Shown here: positions 28,601 to 36,998 of the stretch, one piece after another
How positions within the stretch are numbered: the stretch's first letter is position 1
How the letters are laid out: every line of letters starts with the position of its first letter
From: Bacteroidales bacterium
GTDB taxonomy: Bacteria > Bacteroidota > Bacteroidia > Bacteroidales > UBA932
DNA: 64,000 nt
NCBI GenBank assembly: GCA_024402115.1
Contig: JAKSJQ010000008.1
Span: 1-64,000 of the forward strand
Direction: 5' to 3'
The notes under the pieces: generated by a model
Seen by the model: the letters and a program-made list of their open reading frames with translations, nothing else
What the model was told of the DNA's origin: nothing
Database searches by the model: none
Position numbers and translations under genes: made by a program

Positions 28601-29745
28601 TGAAGTACACTCCTTACGGAGGTAAGGTGACATTCAACCTCACCCAGTTCAGAAGGCGCTCGGACAGGAGGATATTCCAGTACATCTCCGTGACCAACAC
28701 AGGCAGCTACATCGGCGAGGAGGAGGCAGGAAAGATATTCGACCTCTTCTACAAGTCCAAGACAAGGCCTGTCTACGGTGACGGCAGCCAGAGCAGCACC
28801 GGTATCGGTCTCTACCTCGTGAAGAACCTCGTCTCAGCTCTCGGCGGACAGATAACCGTCAAGAGTACAGAGAAGGGAGGCACCTCGTTCAGGGTCTACT
28901 TCCCTGTTGACCTCGTGACCGACGACAGCATGAACACCTTCGTGGAAGGCGAGGAGATGGACAATGTTCCCGTACTCCTCCTCGTCGAGGACAACGATGA
29001 CATGAGGAACTACATCAAGAGCGTGCTCGCCGACCGCTTCAAGGTGCTCGAGGCCGCAAATGGAGAGAAGGGCTACGAGATAGCCAAGCAGACCATACCT
29101 GACTTCATCATCTCCGACCTCATGATGCCTGTATGCGACGGTATCCAGTTCTGCAGGATGGTGCGCGCAGACAGCCTGCTCAGCCATATTCCGTTCCTCA
29201 TGCTCACCGCCCTCTCGGACGACGACACCCGCCTGAACAGCTACAAGGAGGGAGTCAGCGCCTTCCTCGTGAAGCCGTTCAAGAAGGACATGCTCCTTGC
29301 CAGGATAGAGAACATCCTCAACGACAGGCAGCAGGTTCAGGAAGAGCTGAGCTACGACCTCGAGAACTCGTACGCGACCGTGAACATCGACAGGTCCGAC
29401 AAGGCCTTCATGGAGCAGCTCATGAACGTCCTCAAGGACAACTACACCGACCCTGAATTCAGCGTTCCGAAGCTCCAGAGCCTGCTCTGCATGAGCATGA
29501 CTCCTTTCTACAAGAAGGTTTCGTCCCTCACCGGACTCACTCCGGCGATGCTGATCAGGCGCTACAGGCTTCAGACCGCGAAGACCCTGCTCGAGACCAA
29601 CAGGGACAAGGGCGTCAACGTATCCGAGATTGCATATATGGTCGGATTCAACGACCCTAAGTACTTCAGCAAGTGCTTCCAGAAGGAGTATCACATCAAG
29701 CCAAGCTCACTCCTGCAGGGAGGCGACCCGGACGACAAGGACTAA
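25618..29745 (+). CDS. Hybrid two-component system sensor/regulator (HTCS), PUL activator
   Basis: This 1375-residue one-polypeptide two-component system has a signal peptide, two-component-regulator propeller repeats (about 25-695, with many LWIGT / MWVST blade motifs), a Y_Y_Y domain (about 698-762), a transmembrane helix (about 782-805), a coiled coil, histidine kinase HisKA with His877 (LTHEFKTP), an ATPase domain ending near 1090, a receiver domain with Asp1167 (SDLMMP), and an AraC-type DNA-binding domain (about 1265-1370). Such regulators bind an oligosaccharide in the periplasm and activate nearby SusC/D operons. It lies directly after a SusC/D pair. The polymerase gene begins 3 bases after its stop. 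Confidence 0.96.
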   Translation: MKRLFLTIILSLSVFSARADWADDFRYSYYTISEGLCDDYATSTYMDKDGYLWICTSNGLDRFDGYRFDHYNSQSPIASRRINNNFVYGVAEDGANGIWAASNTGIVRIDKNNDVVIMPEQMGQFRRYVSAPMVGIMRQSDNLIWALKSNEIDGLDIADDGTLVNVRPYKTSNPGQRIMTLVDRTIFIGGLYGIEGFHISPSGELSPVEDAVIRPIADIRDVSYLIGNGNYLWIGTENGLYQYNIKTKEIQKFLHENGNDQSISDNHVTCLAYDKSGDLLIGTTKGIDLYALNGKFSHMSQKRRYHSLNTNYVNNIMVDEYGTMWVSTLVGGVNRISPETVHHQDLFVVEEGTTNIVSCSMKDRNGNILAGILGKGLGIKYASDGSERIFSLKENVGVTQEDVFAMVQDKHGDFWICTRFDGMIFLDGKDLKHPSFKVFTTRNSQIGSDHIYTVIYDEKRDGLWYSTMEGVWFFDIASKESKHITLNTSIEQPSRFFCILLDKYDKLWLGGYGLCTFSLGGEEVKDSYYASYMPYINQQSGDNLERINSIAQAADGTIFLGSNNNGIYELQDDGSFKNRPLSNSQVFEYTSPVKVSKLVADSSDNIWIGTASGVFHLNRDTDIITHFGISDGFPSNNCYTNSGNNFSDNVVAFGTSNGLIMISAPMSSIESNGGKVRITRTLKGEQDNLWPKGDKIDVYPGENYFDVYFSSLDLTNPERIWYAYRLDEVGKAFTYTRNGFIRFNNVKPGKYTLRVRCTTPEDQWVMDDTLFNINVHPKFTQTAVFWILIFGTILGLLATVVITNIVNRARKNRELQQQVNEKTADLTTAMESLIKSKDSIERQNVLLEEQKAKLEEYAASMEKANREKLMLYTNLTHEFKTPLSLILGPVSDLNESCRDEEIKPSLGIIERNSKYLLSLVNQILDLRKVDSGQISVKKDSLHIPSFLSIFSMDFNRSFSQRNVQFETNLRLMSNTIISDRDILFKIISNLISNAMKYTPYGGKVTFNLTQFRRRSDRRIFQYISVTNTGSYIGEEEAGKIFDLFYKSKTRPVYGDGSQSSTGIGLYLVKNLVSALGGQITVKSTEKGGTSFRVYFPVDLVTDDSMNTFVEGEEMDNVPVLLLVEDNDDMRNYIKSVLADRFKVLEAANGEKGYEIAKQTIPDFIISDLMMPVCDGIQFCRMVRADSLLSHIPFLMLTALSDDDTRLNSYKEGVSAFLVKPFKKDMLLARIENILNDRQQVQEELSYDLENSYATVNIDRSDKAFMEQLMNVLKDNYTDPEFSVPKLQSLLCMSMTPFYKKVSSLTGLTPAMLIRRYRLQTAKTLLETNRDKGVNVSEIAYMVGFNDPKYFSKCFQKEYHIKPSSLLQGGDPDDKD

Positions 29746-29748
29746 CAT

Positions 29749-31110
29749 TTGGACAGAGTAATATTCCACATAGACGTCAATTCGGCCTTCCTCTCATGGA
29801 CGGCGGTGCAGCTGCTCAACCAGGGCAGCTGCCTTGACATTCGCACGGTCCCTTCCGTGGTCTCCGGAGACCCCTCGGACAGGCGCAGCATCGTCACCGC
29901 GAAGTCCATCCCTGCGAAGAAATACGGAATAAACACGGCCGAGCCGGTGTCCATGGCCATGCGCAAGTGCGCGAACCTCGTCGTCGTACGCGGCGATTGG
30001 GAGTGGTACAAGAAGTGCTCCCAGGCCTTCATAGCGATATGCAGGACCTACTCCCCCGTGCTCGAGCAGTTCTCCATCGATGAGTGCTTCCTCGACATGA
30101 GCGGAAGGCTGGGGACCAGAAAGGCGGAGGACGTTGCGAACGAGCTCAGGGAAGACATCGGTATGAGGCTCGGATTCACCGTGAACATAGGAATAGGCCC
30201 GAACAAGCTGCTCGCGAAGATGGCATCGGACTTCGAGAAGCCGGATAAGGTCCATACGCTGTGGAGCTCGGAGATAGAGGAGAAGATGTGGCCCCTGCCG
30301 GTCGGAGACCTCCTCTGGGTCGGCAAGAAGAGCGTGGAGAAGCTGAACCATTATTTCATACGCACGATAGGCCAGCTGGCCGCCGCTCCCCTCCCTATGC
30401 TCGAGAACCTCTTCGGCCAGAAGGCGGCCATCTCCATGCACGAGAGCGCAAACGGAATCGACGAGTCTCCCGTGTCCACAGAGAGTTCCGAGGCCAAGAG
30501 CTACAGCGCCGAGCGCACCTTCTCCAAGGACATCTCCGACCCCGAGGCCTTGGACCGCGAGCTCTTCAACGTGGCATGCATAGTCGCCCACCGCATCAGG
30601 AAGGACCACTTCTACGCCAGCAATGTGTCCGTATTCGTCAAGAGCAGCGACTTCGTCAGCAGGTCCAAGCAGAAGACCATGAACTCGCCTACCGACGTGA
30701 CCGCGCTGATCCTCAACGAGGCCCGGCAGCTCATTCCGGAGATATGGGACGGGCACACACCCCTTCGCCAGGTCGGACTCGGAGTCTCGAAGCTCAGCCA
30801 CGACGTCGAGCTGAGCCTCTTCGAGGACGAGAAGATGGAGTTCTACCGCAGCTGGGACAGCGACTATGACTCGGCGATGAAGGCGAACGAGAAGAAGGAC
30901 CGCCACTATCGCGACGGCCGCAGCAAGGCGCTCTCATTCTCGTACGGAGACCGGGAGAAGGCGCTCCGTGCCGCCAAGGCATCCGTGAAGAGCGAAGCCG
31001 GGCGCAGAATGCAGGGAAGCACCCTGCCCGACGGGACAGAGTGCTTCGAAGTCTATGATGCCGACGGCTCGGTCATCGAGATCCACATGATCGTGACCAG
31101 GCTCGTCTAG
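29749..31110 (+). CDS. dinB: Y-family DNA polymerase (DinB/Pol IV-like)
   Basis: This 453-residue protein has catalytic Asp9 (FHIDVNSAF) and Asp111/Glu112 (SIDECFLD), the palm, thumb helix-hairpin-helix (LWVGKKSVEKL) and little-finger regions. Phe14 fits the steric-gate position. ELSLFED near residue 365 resembles a beta-clamp-binding motif. It performs error-prone translesion synthesis. The start is TTG at 29749; I accept it because the family motif begins only seven residues later and no ATG precedes it. It lies 3 bases after the sensor stop, so it is probably translationally coupled or read through from it, an odd partner. Its end overlaps the convergent lipoprotein gene by 4 bases. Confidence 0.9.
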   Translation: MDRVIFHIDVNSAFLSWTAVQLLNQGSCLDIRTVPSVVSGDPSDRRSIVTAKSIPAKKYGINTAEPVSMAMRKCANLVVVRGDWEWYKKCSQAFIAICRTYSPVLEQFSIDECFLDMSGRLGTRKAEDVANELREDIGMRLGFTVNIGIGPNKLLAKMASDFEKPDKVHTLWSSEIEEKMWPLPVGDLLWVGKKSVEKLNHYFIRTIGQLAAAPLPMLENLFGQKAAISMHESANGIDESPVSTESSEAKSYSAERTFSKDISDPEALDRELFNVACIVAHRIRKDHFYASNVSVFVKSSDFVSRSKQKTMNSPTDVTALILNEARQLIPEIWDGHTPLRQVGLGVSKLSHDVELSLFEDEKMEFYRSWDSDYDSAMKANEKKDRHYRDGRSKALSFSYGDREKALRAAKASVKSEAGRRMQGSTLPDGTECFEVYDADGSVIEIHMIVTRLV

Positions 31111-32186
31111 TACTCTTCCTGAGGCTTCATGCCGCAGCCTCCCTTGAACTCATCCACGAGATTGATCGAATATGCCTCTTCCCTCGATATCGGAGTCTGT
31201 GTCCAGTCAATCTCGCCCTCGTGGCCTGCATAGTCGCAGATACGTACGGAGCAGAGATATCCATCCTCATTGCGCATATAGGCGCTGCAGCCCGACTCGC
31301 AGATGCGGTTCCTTTCCTCCTGTCCCTGCTTCGAGACGATGTGACACCACTCGATAACGCAGGTGACGCCGTCGTCGATGATGGTCTCATAGCGCATTCC
31401 GACGCATGCCGGGATATAGGTGGCAAGGTGGTTTCCGAAGGTATGGGCTTCCTTCGACATCTCCTCCTTGCTCTTGATCGGGGTATTCACCGGATCATAT
31501 CCGCCGACGATGCACTCATCAGCGAACGCTGCGTGGATCTTGTCCGGATCGCAGTATGGAGCATGGTGGAGGGCCTCATAGTAAGCACGCATCGCGCCGG
31601 TGAGAAGGCCCGGGTCACCCATCTCATAGTGAGCGGCCTTGAAGATAGGCTTTCTGTAAGGAGTGAGGCCGGGCACATAGGTGAAATTGGTATACATCCT
31701 GACTTCCTCGAGGAGCTTCGGAGTGCGGAGATCAACAATCACGAAGAAAGGCACCTCGTTGATGGCACCGTCAACCACGAACTTGAACACACCTTCCAGC
31801 GCGACCCTGCCGCCGCCCATGGTCTGGAACATAGGGGTGAAAGTGGCGGAAGTCGCCTCGAACCTTGAGAGGAAGCCTTCAGCGAACCTCTTGATTCCGT
31901 CAAGCCCTTCGAAACGTTCATACGGAGTATCAACTGCCGGAGCCTCATCCCAGAAGAGCTTCTTCTCGCGGAAGAGCCCCACCACAGCGTCTGCATCACC
32001 AGCTGCGAGTGCATTGGCGAAGACCATGTCCGGAGAATCAGTCTTGATGTTGCGAGGCATGTCAGAATAAAGCCTCTCAAGAACGCATGTGTTCCTTACA
32101 GGCAGTTCAGGCTCGGCGACAGCTGCGCTGCAGCCTGCAAGCACGGAAGCCAGAAATGCAAGTGAAAATAAGTTGATAGCTCTCAT
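31107..32186 (-). CDS. Lipoprotein with two tandem NTF2/SnoaL-like domains
   Basis: This 359-residue lipoprotein (lipobox LAGC, Cys19) has two NTF2-like segments. The first (about 50-170) opens with FANALAAGDADAVVGLF and has FVVDGAINEVPFFVIVDL. The second (about 195-320) opens AMRAYYEALHH and contains nine cysteines between 212 and 317. NTF2-like folds are cone-shaped pockets used for binding or for isomerase or lyase-type chemistry; no function can be assigned. It has its own strong promoter and converges on the polymerase gene with a 4-base overlap. The many cysteines suggest disulfide bonding in the periplasm or on the surface. Confidence 0.72.
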   Translation of the reverse strand: MRAINLFSLAFLASVLAGCSAAVAEPELPVRNTCVLERLYSDMPRNIKTDSPDMVFANALAAGDADAVVGLFREKKLFWDEAPAVDTPYERFEGLDGIKRFAEGFLSRFEATSATFTPMFQTMGGGRVALEGVFKFVVDGAINEVPFFVIVDLRTPKLLEEVRMYTNFTYVPGLTPYRKPIFKAAHYEMGDPGLLTGAMRAYYEALHHAPYCDPDKIHAAFADECIVGGYDPVNTPIKSKEEMSKEAHTFGNHLATYIPACVGMRYETIIDDGVTCVIEWCHIVSKQGQEERNRICESGCSAYMRNEDGYLCSVRICDYAGHEGEIDWTQTPISREEAYSINLVDEFKGGCGMKPQEEY

Positions 32187-32236
32187 ATTGATAAACGTTT
32201 ATGTGGCTTGTTATCGAGTCTTGTACGCGACTCTAA

Positions 32237-32267
32237 CAAAATTATGAAAATGTGCATGCAATACAAA
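32237..32267 (-). promoter_or_regulatory. Near-ideal Bacteroidetes promoter for the NTF2-like lipoprotein
   Basis: On the minus strand TTTG (32267-32264), a 19-base spacer, then TAATTTTG (32244-32237) match the -33/-7 consensus exactly. The start codon is about 51 bases downstream. Confidence 0.7.
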
Positions 32268-32384
32268 CTGCCTGACCCCGGTTGAAGCGGACATGCCAAA
32301 ATATTTCTATGTTTTTCCATAAAATTATACCGATTACATGGATATATTGGTTAAATTGCAGTGTAACAATAATTCAGGACAAAT

Positions 32385-34631
32385 ATGAAGAAAATCTTAT
32401 GCTGTCTGGCAGGCGCTCTTCTCCTGGCAGGTTGCGGCAAAGTTGAGAAGGGTGTCAGGATTCCGACTTCAGAAGGCACACTGATCGTCACGCCTATGGC
32501 CGACAATGCAATCCGTGTACAGATGATGGGCAGACCCACTCACAATGTCGAGGAGCTGGTATTCACTGAGAGCGTGGCTGCTCCGGAATACAGCAAGACC
32601 GAGGACGGCGCGAGCATCGTCATCGAAACGTCAGGGATCAGGGCTGTGTTCGACAAAGCAACGGAATGCATCTCTTTCTATGACGCTTCAGGCAGGCTTC
32701 TGATGCAGGAGCAGCAGGGAGGACGCAGGATGAATGATACGGAAATCATGGGAGATCCCACCTATGAGGTAAGCCAGTCATTTGTCATGCAGCCCGGAGA
32801 CCATCAGTTCGGAACCGGACAGTTTCAGGATGGCCAGCTGGACATCTTCGGCCTCTCCAGACGTCTGACGCAGAACAACAGCCAGATCGTTTCGCCTATG
32901 ATCATATCCAGCAAGGGATACGGCATACTGTGGCACAACTACGGCCGCACGGACTTCAACCCATGTGACAAGTCCTTCACGATAGCCGTCAGGCCGTCTG
33001 AGGACGTACAGCCAACCCAGGCTGCGGCAAGTCCCATGGCAAGGGCGATGCGCCCGCCGAAGGTATACGAAGGCGAGTTCTCCGTAGATGAGGACGGCCG
33101 TTATGCACTGCTCCTCTGTGTGGGAAAGGAGGGCGTCAGAAGCGGACACAGCATAGAAGTGGATGGCGTGAAGATATTCTCCGACGACAACTCCTGGGTT
33201 CCTACAGTTGCGACATATGCCGACCTCAGCGCCGGCACCCACAAGCTCGTTGCCACAGGTTCCAACGATGACACCGTCGAACTCCAGCTCAGGAAGGTCG
33301 ACAATACCACCACCTTCAGCTCTCCAGTCGCACAGAATCTTGACTATACTGTCTTCGCCGGTTCGGCTGACGAAGTCATCGCATCATACAGGACGCTCAC
33401 CGGACCTGTACCTCAGATGCCGGACTGGGCTTTCGGTTTCATCCAGTGCCGCGAAAGGTATGACACCCAGACTGAGCTGCTGGAGAATGCCCATGGATAC
33501 AAGGACAGAGACATTCCTGTGGACCTTTTCGTCCAGGACTGGAAGTATTGGGGGGATACAGGCTGGAACTCGATGGAGTTCGACAAGGTGAAATATCCTG
33601 ATGCCCAGGGCATGGTGGACGAGATCCATGACCTCGGATACAAGCTCATGATCTCAGTATGGTCAAGGGTCGAGCACGGCACCCCTCTGGGAGACGACAT
33701 CGAGGAGAAGGGCTACTTCATCCCGGGTACTGAATGGATAGACTATTTCAATCCGGAGGCCTCAGAGTATTACTGGGAGCATTTCAGGGCCAGTCTCGTG
33801 GTGATGGGATTCGACGGATGGTGGTTCGATGCCACTGAGCCGGACAACGACTATGAGCTTCTTGACAGACGCGTAGCGGACAACACCATCCCCGGTGCAG
33901 TCTACAGAAACGTATATCCTCTTGTCGGAAACCGCACAATGTACGAGGGATTCAAGACATACTACGCACCTGACAACATGCCTGTGGTCCTTACCAGAAG
34001 CGCCTTCGCCGGTTCTCAGCGCTACGGCGTGATCACATGGTCCGGAGACATCAGCGGTGGATGGGACTGCCTGCGCCGCCAGATTATCGGTGGTCTCGGT
34101 CAGATGTCCACCGGTCTCCCTTGGTGGACTTACGATGCAGGAGGTTTCCAGCGTCCGGCGGATCAGTATACGAGCAGCGCGTACCAGGAAGCCATGCTCA
34201 GATGGATCGAGACTTCGGTATTCCTTCCGTTCATGAGGGTGCATGGCTCGGGCAGCCGGACGGAGCCATGGAACTACAGCGACGAGACATACAGGATCTA
34301 TGTTGACAACATCAATCTCCGCTACCAGCTCAGGCCGTATATCACAGAACAGGCCCGCAGGGTCTCAGAAGAGGGATACACGCTGATGCGCCCTCTCGTA
34401 TTCGACTTCCCTGACGACGAGGAGGCTCTCTGCCAGAGCACCGAATACATGTTCGGTCCCGACTACCTTGTATGTCCTGTCACCGAGCCTGGCGTAAGGA
34501 CATGGGATGTATACCTCCCTGCCAATGACGGCGGCTGGAAGGACTTCCGCAGCGGCGAGGTCTACGATGGAGGCCAGCATGTCAGTGTCCAGGTCAACCT
34601 CGACGCAATACCTGTTTTCATCAGGCAGTAA
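32385..34631 (+). CDS. GH31 alpha-glycosidase lipoprotein (alpha-xylosidase-like) with PA14-like insert
   Basis: This 748-residue lipoprotein (lipobox LAGC, Cys17) has an N-terminal galactose-mutarotase-like sandwich interrupted by a PA14-like insert (about 223-310: YEGEFSVDEDGRYALLL, then SAGTHKLVATG). A GH31 barrel follows with nucleophile Asp482 in WWFDATEPD and acid/base Asp555 in WSGDISGGWD, then a C-terminal beta domain. The PA14 insert is known from Bacteroides xyloglucan alpha-xylosidases, so alpha-xylosidase is the best guess, with alpha-glucosidase possible. It begins a four-gene plus-strand run with a small lipoprotein 23 bases downstream. Confidence 0.92.
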   Translation: MKKILCCLAGALLLAGCGKVEKGVRIPTSEGTLIVTPMADNAIRVQMMGRPTHNVEELVFTESVAAPEYSKTEDGASIVIETSGIRAVFDKATECISFYDASGRLLMQEQQGGRRMNDTEIMGDPTYEVSQSFVMQPGDHQFGTGQFQDGQLDIFGLSRRLTQNNSQIVSPMIISSKGYGILWHNYGRTDFNPCDKSFTIAVRPSEDVQPTQAAASPMARAMRPPKVYEGEFSVDEDGRYALLLCVGKEGVRSGHSIEVDGVKIFSDDNSWVPTVATYADLSAGTHKLVATGSNDDTVELQLRKVDNTTTFSSPVAQNLDYTVFAGSADEVIASYRTLTGPVPQMPDWAFGFIQCRERYDTQTELLENAHGYKDRDIPVDLFVQDWKYWGDTGWNSMEFDKVKYPDAQGMVDEIHDLGYKLMISVWSRVEHGTPLGDDIEEKGYFIPGTEWIDYFNPEASEYYWEHFRASLVVMGFDGWWFDATEPDNDYELLDRRVADNTIPGAVYRNVYPLVGNRTMYEGFKTYYAPDNMPVVLTRSAFAGSQRYGVITWSGDISGGWDCLRRQIIGGLGQMSTGLPWWTYDAGGFQRPADQYTSSAYQEAMLRWIETSVFLPFMRVHGSGSRTEPWNYSDETYRIYVDNINLRYQLRPYITEQARRVSEEGYTLMRPLVFDFPDDEEALCQSTEYMFGPDYLVCPVTEPGVRTWDVYLPANDGGWKDFRSGEVYDGGQHVSVQVNLDAIPVFIRQ

Positions 34632-34654
34632 CAGCCAATCTTATGCAGAAGATC

Positions 34655-35227
34655 ATGAAAAAGACATATTCATTCATCATCGCAGCGGCCATGGCAGCCG
34701 TATCGTGCAGCTCACCTTCAATTGCAGACTATTCTGCGTACATCGATGACTGCGTCAGAGCCGAGCTCGCAACCATAAATTACATTTACGACGAGTCGAA
34801 CGGATCAATGGAAGATAACGCCATCCTGCTCGGATCGGTACTGAACTCCCTGGGATACCCGGCTTTCGCCGAACTCGGAAGCAGCAAGGTCAACTACTCA
34901 TACAATCTCGGCCCTTCGGTCGTAAAATACCATCAGGAACTTGGAATGTCATACGGCGATGCTATCAGCCGCTTCCTTCCATACACAACTTCTCCATACA
35001 AGTACGATGCAGCAAAGCTGTATGATACTTATCTCAACCTCAATGTCAAGCTCGAGGATTTCAGACAGACAGTTAAGGGTTCAAAGGAGGCGGAGTGGAC
35101 ATTCGCCGAAAGCAGCACAGGCGTTTCATTCATTTTCGGCGTGAAGAATCCCGGGACAAAGGGACAGGAACTGAGCTTCAAGGCTGAGGAGTCCTCTCTC
35201 GAGAAGTATATTGATCAGCTCAAGTGA
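34655..35227 (+). CDS. Small lipoprotein of unknown function
   Basis: About 190 residues. I prefer the start at 34655 (MKKTYSFII, preceded by AGAAG) over 34643, four codons earlier. The lipobox AVSC gives Cys18. The mature part is acidic to neutral with aromatic-rich patches (VNYSYNLGPSVVKYHQELGM) and no motif I recognise. The stop overlaps the GTG start of the next gene (GTGA), so the two are translationally coupled. It is conserved in arrangement with the membrane and propeller genes that follow, suggesting a joint complex. No function can be assigned. Confidence 0.75.
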   Translation: MKKTYSFIIAAAMAAVSCSSPSIADYSAYIDDCVRAELATINYIYDESNGSMEDNAILLGSVLNSLGYPAFAELGSSKVNYSYNLGPSVVKYHQELGMSYGDAISRFLPYTTSPYKYDAAKLYDTYLNLNVKLEDFRQTVKGSKEAEWTFAESSTGVSFIFGVKNPGTKGQELSFKAEESSLEKYIDQLK

Positions 35228-36996
35228 AAGAGACACTGAAATACAGAGTCACAGGACTTGGATTCGGAATTGCGGTGACGGCCTTTCTGGCCGCCACCAA
35301 AGGCGATCTGCTCTACCATATGGCGCAGTTCTCTATGTTCATTCCCAAGCGTGAATTCCTTGTCACGTTCATGGAACAGCCGGGTGGTCTCTTGAGCCTT
35401 GCCGGAGCCTTCCTCACCCAGTTCTGCCATATCCCGGTCATCGGGGCTGCAATTACAGCGCTGTGTCTATGCCTTCTGGCATACCTCGTGCGCAGGACGT
35501 TCAGGTTAGATGGTGATGCGCTTCCGCTTGCCTATATTCCTGCATTGATGATGCTGCTCTTCATAACAAGGCTGGACTATTCGGTATACACAATGCGCAG
35601 CTACGGAATGCTGTTCTCGCAGATACTTGGACTTTCGGCGGGCACAGCTCTGACAGCAGCATACAGGAAATGGCTGGCATCATCGCGTCTGGGAGTTGTC
35701 TATATCCCTCTCACCGCCATCCTGGGCTATCCTCTGCTCGGAATATACGCATTGCTTCCCGGGCTGATGATATCCATTTCGGAAAAGGAACGCAGATTCA
35801 TGAACCTCGCCCTGACCATCTTCTGTGCCGGAGCCATACCGGCAGTCTGCGCATTCATTCCCGGACTGTACGAGAGAATCAACTCCGGATACACCTATCT
35901 GGCCGGAATGCCTTTCCTGGACTTCCCTGATGAACTCCTGTCGGGAATATGCCCCGTGCTGCTGGCAATCTTGTCCGTGCTCATGATTCCTTTCGTTGCG
36001 AAGGCATCCATGAAATTTTCGATTCCTGCGGCATTGGGAGCCATGGCACTATTCGCACTTCTCACAAATTGGGACAGCGATTTCAAGACCACGCTCGCAA
36101 TGGAAAGGGCCGCAGCTGAAGAGAGATGGAACGATGTGATCAGCCTCGCCAAGCATTCTGACAGGCAGACCCGCAGCCAGGTCCTGTACAGGAACATAGC
36201 ACTCTCACAGACCGGCAGGCTCACTGAAGAGATGTTCGCATATCCGTACGGGCGCGAGGCGATGGGGACATCCATCGACCTGGCATTTATCTGCGCAGCC
36301 CCGGTGCTCCATTACTGCGGCATGGTCAACAGCTGCGACCGTCTTGCCATGGAGGCGTCCACCTCATTCACAAAAAACATCTTCTACACCAAGCTTTTCG
36401 CGCGTGACGCTCTCGCCAGAGGCGAGATGGAGCTTGCTGAGAAATATGTGGACATAGTGGCATCGAACTGGTTCGAGGGCAGATGGGTGAGACGGCACCG
36501 CTCGTTCCTGGCAGAACCGGAAAGAATGGCAAAGGACGCCACATTCAGTTCCATCCTGGCGCTGATGAAGCAGGAATCCACGGAATTCGATGTCGTCGAG
36601 CCTGTAGAGATGATGATCAGGCGTTATTTCTCGAAACCAGACTACGTCAACGAGCAGGTCTACGAGTGGCAGATGGCGACCATGCTCGCCGGCAAGGATG
36701 TCCAGACCCCGATATACTGCATGTTCAACCGTCAGGATATGTTCCCGACGGCGCATATCACGAAAGGTATCGCAGAGGCGATGGCACTGCTTGTCAGCAT
36801 GAACGGAGACAGGGATCTGATGGTCAGCCTCGTGGAAGTCCTTCAGTCGCAGAAGAACATGCTGAAGAAGTTCAGCAGCTTCAGCAACGACATCAACCGT
36901 ATGGACGACCTGAAGAGCGACAAGGCAAGGGACTACTTCATAAAGCAGTACGGAAGATCCTACTGGACTTATTATTACTTCATTGACGAAAACTGA
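35224..36996 (+). CDS. Polytopic inner-membrane protein with soluble C-terminal half, unknown function (DUF6057-like)
   Basis: This 590-residue protein starts with GTG overlapping the previous stop by 4 bases. The first about 285 residues contain roughly eight hydrophobic segments (for example IPVIGAAITALCLCLLAYLV and ICPVLLAILSVLMIPFVA). The remainder is helical and soluble-looking, with TPR-like stretches (RGEMELAEKYVDIVASNWF). I associate it tentatively with the Bacteroidetes family DUF6057 but cannot verify this. The next gene, a lipoprotein, begins 2 bases after its stop. A role in an envelope complex with its two lipoprotein neighbours is inference. Confidence 0.75.
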   Translation: MKETLKYRVTGLGFGIAVTAFLAATKGDLLYHMAQFSMFIPKREFLVTFMEQPGGLLSLAGAFLTQFCHIPVIGAAITALCLCLLAYLVRRTFRLDGDALPLAYIPALMMLLFITRLDYSVYTMRSYGMLFSQILGLSAGTALTAAYRKWLASSRLGVVYIPLTAILGYPLLGIYALLPGLMISISEKERRFMNLALTIFCAGAIPAVCAFIPGLYERINSGYTYLAGMPFLDFPDELLSGICPVLLAILSVLMIPFVAKASMKFSIPAALGAMALFALLTNWDSDFKTTLAMERAAAEERWNDVISLAKHSDRQTRSQVLYRNIALSQTGRLTEEMFAYPYGREAMGTSIDLAFICAAPVLHYCGMVNSCDRLAMEASTSFTKNIFYTKLFARDALARGEMELAEKYVDIVASNWFEGRWVRRHRSFLAEPERMAKDATFSSILALMKQESTEFDVVEPVEMMIRRYFSKPDYVNEQVYEWQMATMLAGKDVQTPIYCMFNRQDMFPTAHITKGIAEAMALLVSMNGDRDLMVSLVEVLQSQKNMLKKFSSFSNDINRMDDLKSDKARDYFIKQYGRSYWTYYYFIDEN

Positions 36997-36998
36997 CT

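Noticed and set aside
28834..30906. Two minus-strand open frames (286 and 370 codons) opposite the sensor and polymerase genes
   Set aside because: Both are antisense to genes with clear full-length homology; their products show no domain and have the biased composition of shadow frames.
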